DNA of 64,000 bases from Acinetobacter brisouisimilis (GTDB taxonomy: Bacteria > Pseudomonadota > Gammaproteobacteria > Pseudomonadales > Moraxellaceae). The stretch lies in the NCBI RefSeq assembly GCF_000368265.1, contig NZ_KB851218.1:1-64000 (forward strand), written 5' to 3'. Shown piece by piece: positions 9,880 through 19,483 of this stretch. The notes below the pieces were generated by a model. The model did not search any database. It saw only the letters and a program-made list of their open reading frames with translations, and was not told the origin of the DNA. Position numbers and translations under genes: made by a program. Position 1 is the stretch's first letter; each line of letters begins with the position of its first letter.

Positions 9880-10673
9880 TCATCGAGCGCAGCTCGAAGC
9901 TCCTTGACTTTATTAACCGTTTGTTCTGCGGCTTGTTCCGGTGGCAACGTTGCAAAAGGCTTAACGAGAGCACTACCGACAATCACGGCATCAGCAACTG
10001 CTGCCATAGCTTTTGCAGTTTGTGCATCGTTAATCCCAAAACCAACCCCAACAGGAATGCTGGTTTGTGCTTTAATTTTTTCGATACGTTTTGCTGCTTC
10101 AGACGTATCTAAAGTTGCTGCGCCTGTTACACCTTTCAGTGACACATAATAAATAAAACCACTGGCTTGTTTTATGACATGTTGAATACGTTCATCAGTT
10201 GACGTTGGTGCTAACAGGAAAATCTGATTCATGTTGTATTGGCTTAACACCTGATTAAACTGGTCAGATTCTTCTGGTGGCAAGTCCACCAACAAAACCC
10301 CATCGACACCACTTTCATGGGCTTTTTCAACAAAATTCTCATAACCAATAACTTCTATAGGGTTTAAATAGCCCATCAAAACCACTGGTGTTTCTTGATC
10401 TTTTTGGCGAAATTCTTTGACCATAGCCAAAGCATCTAGGGTATTTGTTCCACCCGCAAGCGCTCGCTCTGCAGCAAGTGCAATTACAGGGCCATCTGCC
10501 ATTGGATCAGAAAAAGGCAAGCCCAATTCGATCACATCGACACCTGCATCAACCATGCGATGCAATAATGGTACTGTAACCTCTGGATGAGGGTCGCCCG
10601 CCATAACATAAGAAACCAAAGCTTTTTGTTGTTTAGATTGAAGCTGTTCAAAACGTGTGGCTAGACGAGACAT
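9876..10673 (-). CDS. trpA: Tryptophan synthase alpha chain
   Basis: Cleaves indole-3-glycerol phosphate to indole and glyceraldehyde-3-phosphate, passing indole to TrpB. Using the ATG at 10673 (product starts MSRLATRFEQL) gives 265 residues, the normal length; a longer frame to 10724 adds 17 residues unlike the family. On that numbering the catalytic Glu49 (VIELGLPF) and Asp60 (DPMADGP) are both in place. AAGGAAAG lies upstream as a plausible ribosome site. It overlaps accD by four bases. trpB and trpF are a separate unit upstream, split off by a terminator and about 0.4 kb. Confidence 0.96.
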   Translation of the reverse strand: MSRLATRFEQLQSKQQKALVSYVMAGDPHPEVTVPLLHRMVDAGVDVIELGLPFSDPMADGPVIALAAERALAGGTNTLDALAMVKEFRQKDQETPVVLMGYLNPIEVIGYENFVEKAHESGVDGVLLVDLPPEESDQFNQVLSQYNMNQIFLLAPTSTDERIQHVIKQASGFIYYVSLKGVTGAATLDTSEAAKRIEKIKAQTSIPVGVGFGINDAQTAKAMAAVADAVIVGSALVKPFATLPPEQAAEQTVNKVKELRAALDE

Positions 10674-11046
10674 AGATTTTACTTTCCTTGCATGAAAATA
10701 GTGTGTGCTGTGTTTACATGACACCGCATTGTAACGCTATTTTTTATACATTGCACAGCGCCAAAAGCTGCCTGATTTGATTCAACATTTATGAAACAAT
10801 CCGCAAGCTACATTAATCAATATTTGATAGTTTTTCTCAATGATCAAACCTTCCTAATTTTTAGGCATATTCTGAATTGCTTTTTTGACTTCACACGGAA
10901 TTTATAATTAATAAAAATATATAAAACAATAAATTAAATAAATGTCTAAGCTTTACTCACATGGCAAAATGTTTGCACACGCTTAAAATTTATTCGGTCT
11001 ATTCATCATCAGTATTCTGCTTTTTTATAAAAATACCTCAAAAACA
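10674..11046. other. Gene-free spacer between trpA and the trpB terminator
   Basis: About 370 AT-rich bases with no convincing coding frame. It must contain the trpA promoter, but I cannot place one with confidence. The only structure I notice is a trivial CCTAA-TTT-TTAGG hairpin at 10853-10865. Confidence 0.6.
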
Positions 11047-11074
11047 AAAGGCGGACTGTGATCAGTCCGCCTTT
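11047..11074 (-). terminator. Intrinsic terminator after trpB
   Basis: An 11-bp GC-rich perfect stem (AAAGGCGGACT / AGTCCGCCTTT) with a 6-nt loop; on the minus strand it is followed by a U-rich TTTTGTTTTTG stretch. Confidence 0.88.
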
Positions 11075-11094
11075 CTTTCGATTGAAATCTTGTT

Positions 11095-12324
11095 TTATAG
11101 TTCAACTAATGGAATACCATCTATACGTGCAACTGTCAGCAAATCTTTATCACCACGGCCTGACACGGTTGCGATAATAATCTGATCTTTTGACATGGTT
11201 GGTGCAAGTTTGGTGACATAAGCCATAGCATGTGCACTTTCAAGCGCAGGAATAATGCCTTCAATCTGAGTCAGGTCACGGAAACCTTGCAATGCTTCTT
11301 CATCGTTGATTGGAACATACTGTACACGCTTCATATCTTTTAAGAAGCTGTGCTCTGGCCCAACACCTGGGTAATCAAGCCCCGCAGAAATACTATGGGT
11401 TTCAATAATCTGACCTTGAGCATCACTCATCAGGTAAGTACGGTTACCATGCAGTACGCCAACGTGTCCAGCATTTAAAGGTGCGGAGTGTTTTCCTGTT
11501 TCAATACCATGACCTGCAGCTTCAACGCCATACATTTTGACATCGTAGTCGTTCAGGAATGGATAGAACAAGCCCATGGCATTTGAACCACCGCCAACAC
11601 AGGCAACAAGTGCATCAGGTAAACGACCTGCTTGCGCTAAAATCTGCTGGCGTGCTTCGCGCCCAATGATGGATTGAAAATCACGTACCAATTGCGGATA
11701 AGGATGCGGTCCTGCAACTGTACCAATCACATAATATGTGCTGTCAACATTACTCACCCAGTCACGCATCGCTTCATTTAATGCATCTTTGAGTGTTTTT
11801 GAACCACTTTCAACAGGAACCACTTTTGCACCAAGTAGACGCATACGATATACGTTCATGGCTTGACGTTTTACATCTTCAGCACCCATGTAAACTACGC
11901 ACTCCAGCCCCAAACGTGCTGCAATAGTCGCAGTTGCCACGCCGTGCTGGCCTGCACCTGTTTCGGCAATAATGCGTTTTTTACCTGAGAGTTTAGCCAG
12001 CAATGCCTGACCAATCGTATTATTTACTTTGTGTGAGCCTGTATGGTTAAGGTCTTCACGTTTTAGGTAAATTTGCGCACCACCTAAATGTTTAGACCAT
12101 CGTTCAGCATGATAAAGTGGACTTGGGCGGCCAACGTAATAAGCCAAATCACGGTCAAATTCTGCCAAAAACGCTGGATCATTTTTCATTCTGTTATACA
12201 GATTTTCTAAATCTTGTAATGCAGCCATTAATGTTTCTGACACGAATCGTCCGCCATGAATGCCAAAGTGTCCTTTAGCATCTGGATATTGTGTATAGTC
12301 AATCACTTCGTTTTGCTGATCCAC
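11095..12324 (-). CDS. trpB: Tryptophan synthase beta chain
   Basis: PLP enzyme that condenses indole with serine to give tryptophan. The PLP lysine is Lys99 in [10 protein letters not shown]; the phosphate-binding glycine loop GGGSNAMG and the C-terminal SGRGDKD are present. 409 residues is standard. Its start overlaps the end of trpF by 26 bases, so trpF-trpB are translated as a coupled pair. A strong terminator follows, separating it from trpA even though the two proteins form one complex. Confidence 0.98.
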   Translation of the reverse strand: MDQQNEVIDYTQYPDAKGHFGIHGGRFVSETLMAALQDLENLYNRMKNDPAFLAEFDRDLAYYVGRPSPLYHAERWSKHLGGAQIYLKREDLNHTGSHKVNNTIGQALLAKLSGKKRIIAETGAGQHGVATATIAARLGLECVVYMGAEDVKRQAMNVYRMRLLGAKVVPVESGSKTLKDALNEAMRDWVSNVDSTYYVIGTVAGPHPYPQLVRDFQSIIGREARQQILAQAGRLPDALVACVGGGSNAMGLFYPFLNDYDVKMYGVEAAGHGIETGKHSAPLNAGHVGVLHGNRTYLMSDAQGQIIETHSISAGLDYPGVGPEHSFLKDMKRVQYVPINDEEALQGFRDLTQIEGIIPALESAHAMAYVTKLAPTMSKDQIIIATVSGRGDKDLLTVARIDGIPLVEL

Positions 12325-12949
12325 AATGGACTCCTTGCATAAATTTTTTGATTAATCGTTGATCTTTAATCCCTTTTTGGGCTTCTACACCACCGCTCAC
12401 ATCAACCGCAAAAGGTTGTGTCAGTGCGATTGCCTCGGCAATATTGTCAGGATTCAAGCCCCCAGCCAAAATCAGTGGAATATCGAGTTTCGGGAATTGC
12501 GACCAATCAAATTGTAAACCTGTCCCACCCTTTAAGTCAGGATGCCAAGCATCAAGTAAGATAGCACTTGCGCCCGCTTGTTGGTAGCGTTGAATTTCGT
12601 TAATTAGATTTAAATCAGGTTTCACCTGAATCGCTTTATACCAACGGCGTTTAGTCAGTTGTGCAATTTGCTGACAGGTTTCAGGGCTTTCATCACCATG
12701 TAACTGTAAAACATCTAATGCAACATTTTGTAGCACAGCCAAGATTTCTTCAGCACTGGCGTTTACAAATAATCCGACTGTTTGTACATAAGGCGGAATA
12801 TGTGCCAGCAATTGCTGGGCTTGCTCTACAGTGACAGAACGTGGGCTAGGTGGATAAAACACTAGGCCAATCGCATCTGCACCCGCCTGTACCACACTGT
12901 GAATATCCTCTACTCGGGTAATTCCACAAATTTTTGCTCTGGTTCGCAT
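12299..12949 (-). CDS. trpF: Phosphoribosylanthranilate isomerase
   Basis: Isomerises phosphoribosylanthranilate to CdRP in tryptophan synthesis. A (beta/alpha)8 barrel of 216 residues beginning [11 protein letters not shown]; catalytic Cys8 (KICG) and Asp133 (AILLDAWH) occupy the expected places, and phosphate-binding LAGGLNPDN and DVSGGVE lie towards the C-terminus. First gene of the trpF-trpB pair. The start ATG has only a weak ribosome site. trpC and trpD are not in this window. Confidence 0.96.
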   Translation of the reverse strand: MRTRAKICGITRVEDIHSVVQAGADAIGLVFYPPSPRSVTVEQAQQLLAHIPPYVQTVGLFVNASAEEILAVLQNVALDVLQLHGDESPETCQQIAQLTKRRWYKAIQVKPDLNLINEIQRYQQAGASAILLDAWHPDLKGGTGLQFDWSQFPKLDIPLILAGGLNPDNIAEAIALTQPFAVDVSGGVEAQKGIKDQRLIKKFMQGVHCGSAKRSD

Positions 12950-13051
12950 AGATCATCTGGTTTAATAAAAAGCATACTGCCGATTAAAACGGAAAACAGA
13001 CCATAAAATCTAGAGACAATTTCAGCTTTCAACACAATCTGTGTCTGTTGA

Positions 13052-13080
13052 TTGTCTCACTCATGTAAAGCCCGTATACT
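13052..13080 (+). promoter_or_regulatory. Probable sigma-70 promoter of btuB
   Basis: TTGTCT (13052-13057), a 17-bp spacer, and TATACT (13075-13080), placing transcription start just ahead of the cobalamin riboswitch. This is a pattern match only. Confidence 0.55.
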
Positions 13081-13096
13081 TTGGCGCAATTTATAG

Positions 13097-13300
13097 CAAC
13101 AAGTTTTAGGGAAGTTGGTGAAAACCCAACACTGCCCCCGCAGCGGTAACAATGAAACGCATATTGTTTGAGTCATTCGCTCACGTCACTGTTTTTTAAA
13201 ATGGGAAGGCGAATATGCTGGTTATATCTGTAACTATAATTGGAAGTCCGAAGACCTGCTTGTTGTTTACTTCAATGAATCATTCACGGGGAGTGAATGT
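13097..13300 (+). ncRNA. Cobalamin (B12) riboswitch with L5-L13 kissing loop
   Basis: The leader carries the diagnostic B12-box elements: GTTGGTGAAAACCCAACACTG near 13114, the GCCCCCGCAGCGGTAA core at 13134-13149, GGGAAGGCGAA at 13203, and AGTCCGAAGACCTGC at 13245-13259. The closing helix P1 pairs CAACAAG (13097-13103) with CTTGTTG (13259-13265). P5 is CTGC-CCCC-GCAG (13132-13143), leaving CCCC in loop L5. A perfect 7-bp hairpin CATTCAC-GGGGA-GTGAATG (13281-13299) follows, whose GGGG loop can pair with L5. This is the kissing-loop arrangement known for this class. The ribosome site and start codon lie just after it, which suggests control of translation by adenosyl- or hydroxocobalamin. Confidence 0.95.
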
Positions 13301-13313
13301 ATGGAAGCAAACC

Positions 13314-15170
13314 ATGTTTATGTTTAAGCTCACTGCGTTAGCTGGTGCGATTGCGCTTGCAACAGGTTTTTTAGCAGCAGCTCATGCCGCAGATAACCAA
13401 ACCGCAAACAACGACCAAGATGTCGCACCTTTAGATACAATTGTTGTAACGGCATCTCGCACCGCAGAGCCAATCAGGAATGTTCCTGCCCGAATTGATG
13501 TGATTGACCAAAAAACCATTCAACAATCGCCAGTTGCGGACCTAAGTCAGCTTTTAAAACAAGATGCTGCATTAAATGTGGTGCAATCTGGTGGTATCGG
13601 TCAGATTACATCAGTGTTTACTCGCGGGACTAATTCAGATCATACCCTTGTAATGAAAGATGGTGCCGTCATTAACACTGCCCTAGATGGTAATGCCAGC
13701 ATTCCATATTTGGACTTAACTGACGCTGAGCGCATTGAAGTCCTTAAAGGCCCTGCATCAGTTCAGTATGGTTCAGATGCGATTGGTGGCGTCATTCAAA
13801 TTATTAGTGCTCCGCCAAAAAAATCTGGTGCATTTATCACGACCGAGTACGGTGAAAATAACACATATAAATCGATTATCGGTGCCGATCTTAAACTTGA
13901 TCAAGGTTTCTACGCGCAAGTTCGTGGACAACGCATGGAAAGTGATGGCACGCCTGTTTTAAATACCACTTCTGAAAAATCAAGCTACAACCAAAAAGGC
14001 TATAGCGCAAAAGTTGGTTATGAAGATACGAACTTAGGTGGCAGTGTCAGCATTGATGAAAACAAGGGTAATAGTTATTACTATGGCGGTAACCAAGACT
14101 TTTTAAATCGCCTTATTAATGCTAAAGGTCGTGTAGAACTTTCACCAAGCTTGACTTTGAATGTTCGCTATTCACATTTTGAAGATCAGTTAACTACAAA
14201 AACAGATACAGGTTACTACAACACTTTTAGAGATGAAGGTGATGCAAACCTGAACTGGAAATTTACTGAGCATGAGAATTTACTTATTGGTGCAACCACC
14301 AAAGATGCAACCGTTCAAGGTTCATCGGTTCAAAATGGTAAAAAGACGCTTGACTCAAACGGCTACTATATTCAGCACCAATATCAAGATCATGGTATTA
14401 GCACTCAGGCAGGTGTACGTTTAGAAGATGATAAACAGTACGGCACACATACTGTTGGACAATTTGCCATTCGCGGTCAAGTCACTCCAACGACCAGTGT
14501 CTATGCCAATGTTGGTTCTGCATTTAAAGCGCCTACAGGGAACGAACTGTATTATGTCTATGAAAGTTCAATTGATGGCAACTACTATGGCAACCCGAAC
14601 TTAAAGCCTGAAGAAAGCGTCACTTATGAAATCGGTTTAGACCAACAGTTACCGTTTGGTATTCAAGGCTATTTATCTGCCTATCAAACCAAGGTTAAAA
14701 ATCTGATTGAATGGGTTTATGGCTGGCCAGACTCGACCTATGCCAATGTCAACCGAGCCAAGATGACAGGTGGTGAAGCTGGCTTTAAATGGAGCAAAGG
14801 TCAATACTATATTCAATCTGAATATGCTTATGTGAAAGCGATTAATGACGATACAGGTTATGATCTGATTCGTCGCCCACGCCAAACATTTACCACAACT
14901 GTAGGATTGAAAAACACCCGTTATGGTTTAAGTGCGTCACTGGTCACTAAATCGCATTCTAAAATTTATGAATCGACAAACTCAGCAAGCACCCCAGGCT
15001 ACAGCACTGTGGACTTACATGCTTACTGGAATGTGAACAACAATATTAAGTTATTTACCAATATTCAGAATGTTGGTGATGTTCACTACAAAGAAGCCAA
15101 CTACTATGGCGATACGTGGTACATCAACGGTGGTCGTTTAGCCACTGTCGGGGTAACATTAAGCTTCTAA
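13314..15170 (+). CDS. btuB: TonB-dependent vitamin B12 outer-membrane receptor
   Basis: Imports cobalamin across the outer membrane with energy from TonB/ExbBD. The frame is open upstream into the riboswitch, but the product from ATG 13314 (MFMFKLTALAG) has a proper signal peptide cut after AHAA, and GGAAG lies six bases before the ATG. The mature N-terminus has a TonB box (DTIVVTAS), then a plug domain (IDVIDQKTIQQSP...LKGPASVQYGSDAIGG) and a 22-strand barrel ending in aromatic residue F (VGVTLSF). 618 residues matches BtuB. The B12 riboswitch directly upstream and the adenosyltransferase downstream confirm the substrate. Confidence 0.95.
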   Translation: MFMFKLTALAGAIALATGFLAAAHAADNQTANNDQDVAPLDTIVVTASRTAEPIRNVPARIDVIDQKTIQQSPVADLSQLLKQDAALNVVQSGGIGQITSVFTRGTNSDHTLVMKDGAVINTALDGNASIPYLDLTDAERIEVLKGPASVQYGSDAIGGVIQIISAPPKKSGAFITTEYGENNTYKSIIGADLKLDQGFYAQVRGQRMESDGTPVLNTTSEKSSYNQKGYSAKVGYEDTNLGGSVSIDENKGNSYYYGGNQDFLNRLINAKGRVELSPSLTLNVRYSHFEDQLTTKTDTGYYNTFRDEGDANLNWKFTEHENLLIGATTKDATVQGSSVQNGKKTLDSNGYYIQHQYQDHGISTQAGVRLEDDKQYGTHTVGQFAIRGQVTPTTSVYANVGSAFKAPTGNELYYVYESSIDGNYYGNPNLKPEESVTYEIGLDQQLPFGIQGYLSAYQTKVKNLIEWVYGWPDSTYANVNRAKMTGGEAGFKWSKGQYYIQSEYAYVKAINDDTGYDLIRRPRQTFTTTVGLKNTRYGLSASLVTKSHSKIYESTNSASTPGYSTVDLHAYWNVNNNIKLFTNIQNVGDVHYKEANYYGDTWYINGGRLATVGVTLSF

Positions 15171-15205
15171 ACTTTTAAAAAAGTATTTTATCAGCGCATT
15201 TTTAT

Positions 15206-15237
15206 GGATAATGTTTTTAAAGGCATTATCCTTTTTT
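15206..15237 (+). terminator. Intrinsic terminator between btuB and the adenosyltransferase gene
   Basis: GGATAATG / CATTATCC, an 8-bp AT-rich stem with a 10-nt loop, then six T residues. It sits 35 bases after btuB and just before the next gene's ribosome site, so it could end or merely reduce transcription into that gene. Confidence 0.7.
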
Positions 15238-15257
15238 ATCATTTAAAGGAACTACTT

Positions 15258-15830
15258 ATGGGTCACCGCTTAAGTAAAATTTCAACCCGCACTGGCGATG
15301 ATGGCACTACAGGGCTTGGAGATGGGACACGTGTTGAAAAAGATGACTTACGTATCCAAACGCTCGGAGATATCGATGAACTCAATAGCGTCATCGGTGT
15401 ATTACGTGCACAAGTTGTTAACAGCAATATTCAGGCAGATGAAAAACAACGCTGGGATAAAAGCTTAAGCTTGATCCAACACTGGTTATTTGATCTGGGC
15501 GGTGAAGTCTGCATTCCCAACTTTACTATGGTTCAAGAGTCCGCTTTGCTATTTTTGGAAACAGATATTGAAGCCATGAATAAATATCTGCCAATGCTCA
15601 AAGAGTTTATTTTGCCAGCAGGCTCATTATCATGTAGTTATGCGCATCAGGCACGCGCTGTGTGTCGCCGTGCTGAACGTAGTCTTATCAGCCTGCAAAA
15701 GCGTGATCAAAATATTCAGAAAACGTCACTCCTGCTACTTAACCGCCTGTCTGACTGGTTATTTGTTGCATCTCGCAGTTTGCAACTTGAAGAACATGGC
15801 AAAGAAATGTACTGGCAAAGACAAAAATAG
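15258..15830 (+). CDS. ATP:cob(I)alamin adenosyltransferase (PduO type)
   Basis: Converts cob(I)alamin to adenosylcobalamin using ATP. The 190-residue product starts MGHRLSKISTRTGDDGTTGLG; the N-terminal TRTGDDGTT is the ATP-binding signature of the PduO/MMAB family, followed by the LGDIDELNS and CRRAER signature segments (ATP and trimer-interface residues in relatives). AAAGGA at 15245-15250 lies seven bases before the ATG, ruling out the longer frame from 15204. Position after a riboswitch-controlled btuB fits salvage: uptake, then adenosylation. A terminator separates the two, so co-regulation may be partial. Confidence 0.93.
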   Translation: MGHRLSKISTRTGDDGTTGLGDGTRVEKDDLRIQTLGDIDELNSVIGVLRAQVVNSNIQADEKQRWDKSLSLIQHWLFDLGGEVCIPNFTMVQESALLFLETDIEAMNKYLPMLKEFILPAGSLSCSYAHQARAVCRRAERSLISLQKRDQNIQKTSLLLLNRLSDWLFVASRSLQLEEHGKEMYWQRQK

Positions 15831-15878
15831 CATTTTCAGCGTAGAATAAATTCATTATCAATTTGATTTGGCACATGA

Positions 15879-16604
15879 ATGCAAATTATTGGTCATCGTG
15901 GTGCGCGTGGTGAAGCACCTGAAAATACCCTCGGTGGTTTTGCTTATTTAAAACAGCTGGGCATTAGGGCAGTCGAGTTCGATGTCCGCCAACTTCCAGA
16001 TGACACGCTTATTGTCATACATGATGACAATTTTTTTCGGACGTCAGGAAAAGTGGGTTCTGTTTACCAAAGCCAGCGACATGATCTGGCTCACCATGAT
16101 CATCGCTCCAAATGGAAAAACTGGGAAAATCATGAACCAACCCCGTGTCTATCACAGGTTCTCGATTTATTGCAGGACTTTCAGCATATTGAAGTTGAAA
16201 TTAAAGCTGTTGCCGATCAAGCTCAGGCCGAACGTCTTATTGGGACATTACAACAGCAATTAAAAGGTTTTGAACGATCAGCAACCATTACCAGCTTCGA
16301 TGAAAAAATCTTACAGGCATTACAGCACAGCCAAAGCCAGTTTCAACGCGGCTTACTGATTGAAGACAACATTAAAACCCAAGCTATTGAAAAAGCAATA
16401 AAATATGGTTGTGCGCGCATTGGCTGGAAAGATAAACTCGCCACACCTGATATGATTGAATTATCAAAACTGGCAAAACTTGCAGTCAGTGTCTGGACAG
16501 TCAATGATGTATCAAGAGCAAAAAGCTTACTAGATCAAGGCATTGATGGGTTAATCACAGATTTTCCAAAAACAATGCAACATCAGCTGGGAATTTTAGA
16601 GTAA
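15879..16604 (+). CDS. Glycerophosphodiester phosphodiesterase
   Basis: Hydrolyses glycerophosphodiesters to glycerol-3-phosphate and an alcohol. The 241-residue TIM barrel has the signature HRGARGEAPENT (catalytic His6, Arg7, and Glu) at the N-terminus, EFDVRQLPDDTLIVIHDD for the metal site and second histidine, EVEIK in the middle and VSVWTVND near the end. No signal peptide, so it resembles cytoplasmic UgpQ rather than periplasmic GlpQ. No glycerophosphodiester transporter gene is nearby. Confidence 0.92.
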   Translation: MQIIGHRGARGEAPENTLGGFAYLKQLGIRAVEFDVRQLPDDTLIVIHDDNFFRTSGKVGSVYQSQRHDLAHHDHRSKWKNWENHEPTPCLSQVLDLLQDFQHIEVEIKAVADQAQAERLIGTLQQQLKGFERSATITSFDEKILQALQHSQSQFQRGLLIEDNIKTQAIEKAIKYGCARIGWKDKLATPDMIELSKLAKLAVSVWTVNDVSRAKSLLDQGIDGLITDFPKTMQHQLGILE

Positions 16605-16764
16605 TATTTAGACAGAAGATATTGATCGAAAGTTTATCTTTAGCTTTTAAAATACAAGTGTATAATATTGCTAAAGCATCTATTCTATAAAGATGTCTCT
16701 GAACAGCCATCAGTATTAAATTTTTGAAGGTTGACCCTATTTACTCTTAGGAGCGTCGCTGCAT

Positions 16765-17928
16765 ATGACTCCCCTGCCCCAAGCAAAAGCACCGATTAAC
16801 TGGACAGCAACCATTACGTTGTTGGGGACCCCCATTGCTGCCCTGATTGCCATACCGCTATATGCTTATTACCACGATTTTTCTGTCAGTGCGTGGGTAA
16901 GCCTATTTTTTCTACTCGCGCTGAGTAGTTTAAGTATTACAGCGGGCTATCACCGTTTATGGGCACACCGTGCCTATGAAGCGGCTCTCCCACTAAAAAT
17001 TATCCTGATGCTCGGTGGTACATTTGCTGTGCAAAACAGTATTTTGTACTGGGCTTCTGGACACCGTACTCATCATCGCCATGTTGATGATATTGAACAA
17101 GATCCGTATTCGATTAAAAAAGGTTTCTGGTATGCCCACTTAGGCTGGATGATTCGTGATTATCCTGCAGCTACAGCAAACTATAAAAATGCGCCTGATT
17201 TGCTTAACGATAAAGTCGTGATGTTCCAAGACAAATACTATGTGCCTTTGGTGATTGCCGTACATGTGGTGATCTTGGGTACAATTGGCTGGGCAGTTGA
17301 CGACTTGTGGGGCGTGATTTTATTAGGTGGTTTACTCCGCCTAATCTTGAGTCACCACGTAACTTTCTTTATTAACTCACTGTGCCACATGTTTGGTAAA
17401 CGTCCATATACTGACGAAAATACCGCACGTGACAACTTCTGGTTAGCGATTGCAACTTGGGGTGAAGGCTATCATAACTACCACCATATCTTTCAGTATG
17501 ACTACCGTAATGGTGTGAAATGGTGGCAATATGACCCAACTAAATGGCTAATCTGGTCGTGTTCAAAAGTCGGTTTGGCAAAAAATCTACGCCGTATTCC
17601 AAGCTTTAATATTAGAAAAGCAGAATTGGCAATGAAATTTAAATATGCTGAACAAGACCTCGCGGTTTATGGGCATGACATTAATGAAGACATGCGTAAT
17701 ATGAAACAGCATATCGCTCAAGAATATGAAGCATTTACCCACACGCTGAATGATATGGCAAAACTCAAAGAGCTTGAGTTGCAACATAAAAAAGCAGCAG
17801 TTACTGAAAAAATCCAGAAATTTGATCACAAATTAAAGCTGGATTTTCAACTGATAGAACAGCGTTTACAGCACCACCGTGACCGCTTGGAAGTATTAGT
17901 AAAAAGCCTGCGTAAGATTTCAACTTAA
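16765..17928 (+). CDS. Membrane fatty-acid (delta-9 type acyl-CoA) desaturase with helical C-terminal extension
   Basis: Introduces a double bond into acyl chains using a di-iron centre and O2. The three histidine boxes are HRLWAH (63-68), HRTHH (100-104) and HNYHH (237-241), as in stearoyl-CoA delta-9 desaturases. Four hydrophobic segments surround them. After about residue 285 the protein carries a roughly 100-residue charged, probably coiled-coil tail (KLKELELQHKKAAVTEK, LIEQRLQHHRDRLE) that is not part of the catalytic core. AGGAG precedes the ATG. Monocistronic, with a terminator just after. Substrate position is inferred from family. Confidence 0.92.
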   Translation: MTPLPQAKAPINWTATITLLGTPIAALIAIPLYAYYHDFSVSAWVSLFFLLALSSLSITAGYHRLWAHRAYEAALPLKIILMLGGTFAVQNSILYWASGHRTHHRHVDDIEQDPYSIKKGFWYAHLGWMIRDYPAATANYKNAPDLLNDKVVMFQDKYYVPLVIAVHVVILGTIGWAVDDLWGVILLGGLLRLILSHHVTFFINSLCHMFGKRPYTDENTARDNFWLAIATWGEGYHNYHHIFQYDYRNGVKWWQYDPTKWLIWSCSKVGLAKNLRRIPSFNIRKAELAMKFKYAEQDLAVYGHDINEDMRNMKQHIAQEYEAFTHTLNDMAKLKELELQHKKAAVTEKIQKFDHKLKLDFQLIEQRLQHHRDRLEVLVKSLRKIST

Positions 17929-17943
17929 TCTTATATCGCGATT

Positions 17944-17974
17944 AAAAAAAGAGATGCCTGTGCATCTCTTTTTT
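17944..17974 (+). terminator. Intrinsic terminator after the desaturase gene
   Basis: AAAAAAGAGATGC / GCATCTCTTTTTT 13-bp stem with a CTGT loop. Confidence 0.88.
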
Positions 17975-18040
17975 ATTTTGTCATTCCAAAGCGAAGTTTT
18001 GTTATAGTCTTTCTGAACATTTGCAAAACCTGCCGACTAT

Positions 18041-19483
18041 ATGATTTTTAATTCCCTGTACCCTTCTTTAAATGCCAAGCTTTATCATCAGCAAGCACCT
18101 AAACCATTGCAGGGCGCGCGTGCGGGACACTTCAATGCAGCTTTAGCTACTGAATTACAATGGTCACCTGAAGAACAACAGGATTGGATTGCGATTTGTA
18201 GCGGGCAAAAAACCTTTGCTGAGTTTCCACCACTAGCAATGGTTTATGCAGGGCATCAGTTTGGACAATGGGCAGGACAACTCGGTGATGGCCGTGGTTT
18301 GCTGATTGGACAAATTCTAGATCGGCAAGGTAAAACCATTGACCTACACTTAAAAGGGGCTGGCAAAACCCCTTATTCGCGTATGGGGGATGGTCGCGCA
18401 GTGTTGCGTTCCGTGATTCGTGAATACTTGGCAGGACACGCGCTGAATGCTTTAGGTATTGCATCAAGCAATGCGATTGGATTTACCACCTCTCAACATG
18501 CTGTGCAGCGCGAGCAACTTGAACAAGGCGCAATGTTACTACGTACAACAGACTGTCATATTCGCTTTGGGCATTTCGAATGGATTAACCAATACGCGCC
18601 TGAACTACTGACAGAATTTACTCAAAAAGCCATCGAATGGTATTTTCCTGAATGTCTGACTGCGGAACAGCCAATTCTTGCTTTTGTCGATCAGGTGATT
18701 GAGCGTACAGCCAAAATGATCGCTCAGTGGCAATTGGTCGGCTTTGCTCATGGTGTGATGAATACCGATAATTTAAACATTACAGGTTCAACTCTGGATT
18801 TTGGCCCTTACGGTTTTATGGAGCGCTTTCGCCCCAACTGGATCAACAATCATTCTGACCATCAGGGACGCTATAGCTATCAAAATCAGCCAAGCATTGG
18901 GCACTGGAATTTATGGGTTTGGATCAACAACCTTGTGCCACTTGCCAAAGCTGAAGATCGTGAGCAGTTTAAGCAGGACTTGATCAAAGCCTTGGAACAG
19001 TTTGAACCGAGATTTCTAGCATTTTATCAGCAAGGGTTGGCTGCAAAAATGGGGTTGCCCGACTTTCATAAAGACAGCTTTGACTGTGGCATGGCATTTT
19101 TAAAAATCATGCAAAGTGAGCAACTGGATTACACGCAAAGCTTTTTGCGTTTACAAGACAAACAATATCGCGCCATTCAAGATGACTGCCTCGATACCCG
19201 TCAGTTTGAGCATTTCCTGCAACAATATCAGGCCATTCGCGAAAACCAAGATACTGAACAGCTTGATGCCGCCATGCGTTTGGTCAACCCGCGTTATATT
19301 TTACGCAATCATATGGCACAGACAGCGATTGAAGCCGCACAGCGCGATGACTTTAGCGAAGTGGAGCGTTTATTTGAGTTACTGGCGCAGCCTTTTACCT
19401 ATCAACCCGAACGTGAACGCCCTGCCGATCTTGCACCTTTACCAAGCGATGTACCCGATGTAATGGTGAGTTGTTCATCTTAA
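18041..19483 (+). CDS. selO: SelO (YdiU) protein adenylyltransferase pseudokinase
   Basis: SelO proteins have a kinase fold with ATP flipped in the site and transfer AMP to Ser/Thr/Tyr of target proteins, linked to redox stress. Family motifs are clear: AGHQFGQWAGQLGDGR near residue 70, HLKGAGKTPYSRMGDGRAVLRS near 107, and GVMNTDNLNITGSTLDFGP near residue 235 holding the metal-binding asparagine/aspartate. 480 residues is usual. The C-terminus ends SCSS with the family's conserved penultimate-region cysteine; the codon is TGT, so it is cysteine and not the selenocysteine found in eukaryotic SelO. Confidence 0.95.
   Translation: MIFNSLYPSLNAKLYHQQAPKPLQGARAGHFNAALATELQWSPEEQQDWIAICSGQKTFAEFPPLAMVYAGHQFGQWAGQLGDGRGLLIGQILDRQGKTIDLHLKGAGKTPYSRMGDGRAVLRSVIREYLAGHALNALGIASSNAIGFTTSQHAVQREQLEQGAMLLRTTDCHIRFGHFEWINQYAPELLTEFTQKAIEWYFPECLTAEQPILAFVDQVIERTAKMIAQWQLVGFAHGVMNTDNLNITGSTLDFGPYGFMERFRPNWINNHSDHQGRYSYQNQPSIGHWNLWVWINNLVPLAKAEDREQFKQDLIKALEQFEPRFLAFYQQGLAAKMGLPDFHKDSFDCGMAFLKIMQSEQLDYTQSFLRLQDKQYRAIQDDCLDTRQFEHFLQQYQAIRENQDTEQLDAAMRLVNPRYILRNHMAQTAIEAAQRDDFSEVERLFELLAQPFTYQPERERPADLAPLPSDVPDVMVSCSS

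Noticed and set aside
10885..10908. TTGACT ... TATAAT promoter pair in the trp spacer
   Set aside because: The spacer is only about 12 bases and it points away from trpA and trpB.
13215..13313. Longer N-terminus for btuB
   Set aside because: It would lie inside the cobalamin riboswitch and precede a standard signal peptide; the ATG at 13314 has its own ribosome site.
19470..19483. Selenocysteine at the SelO C-terminus
   Set aside because: The codon is TGT, which encodes cysteine as in other bacterial SelO proteins.
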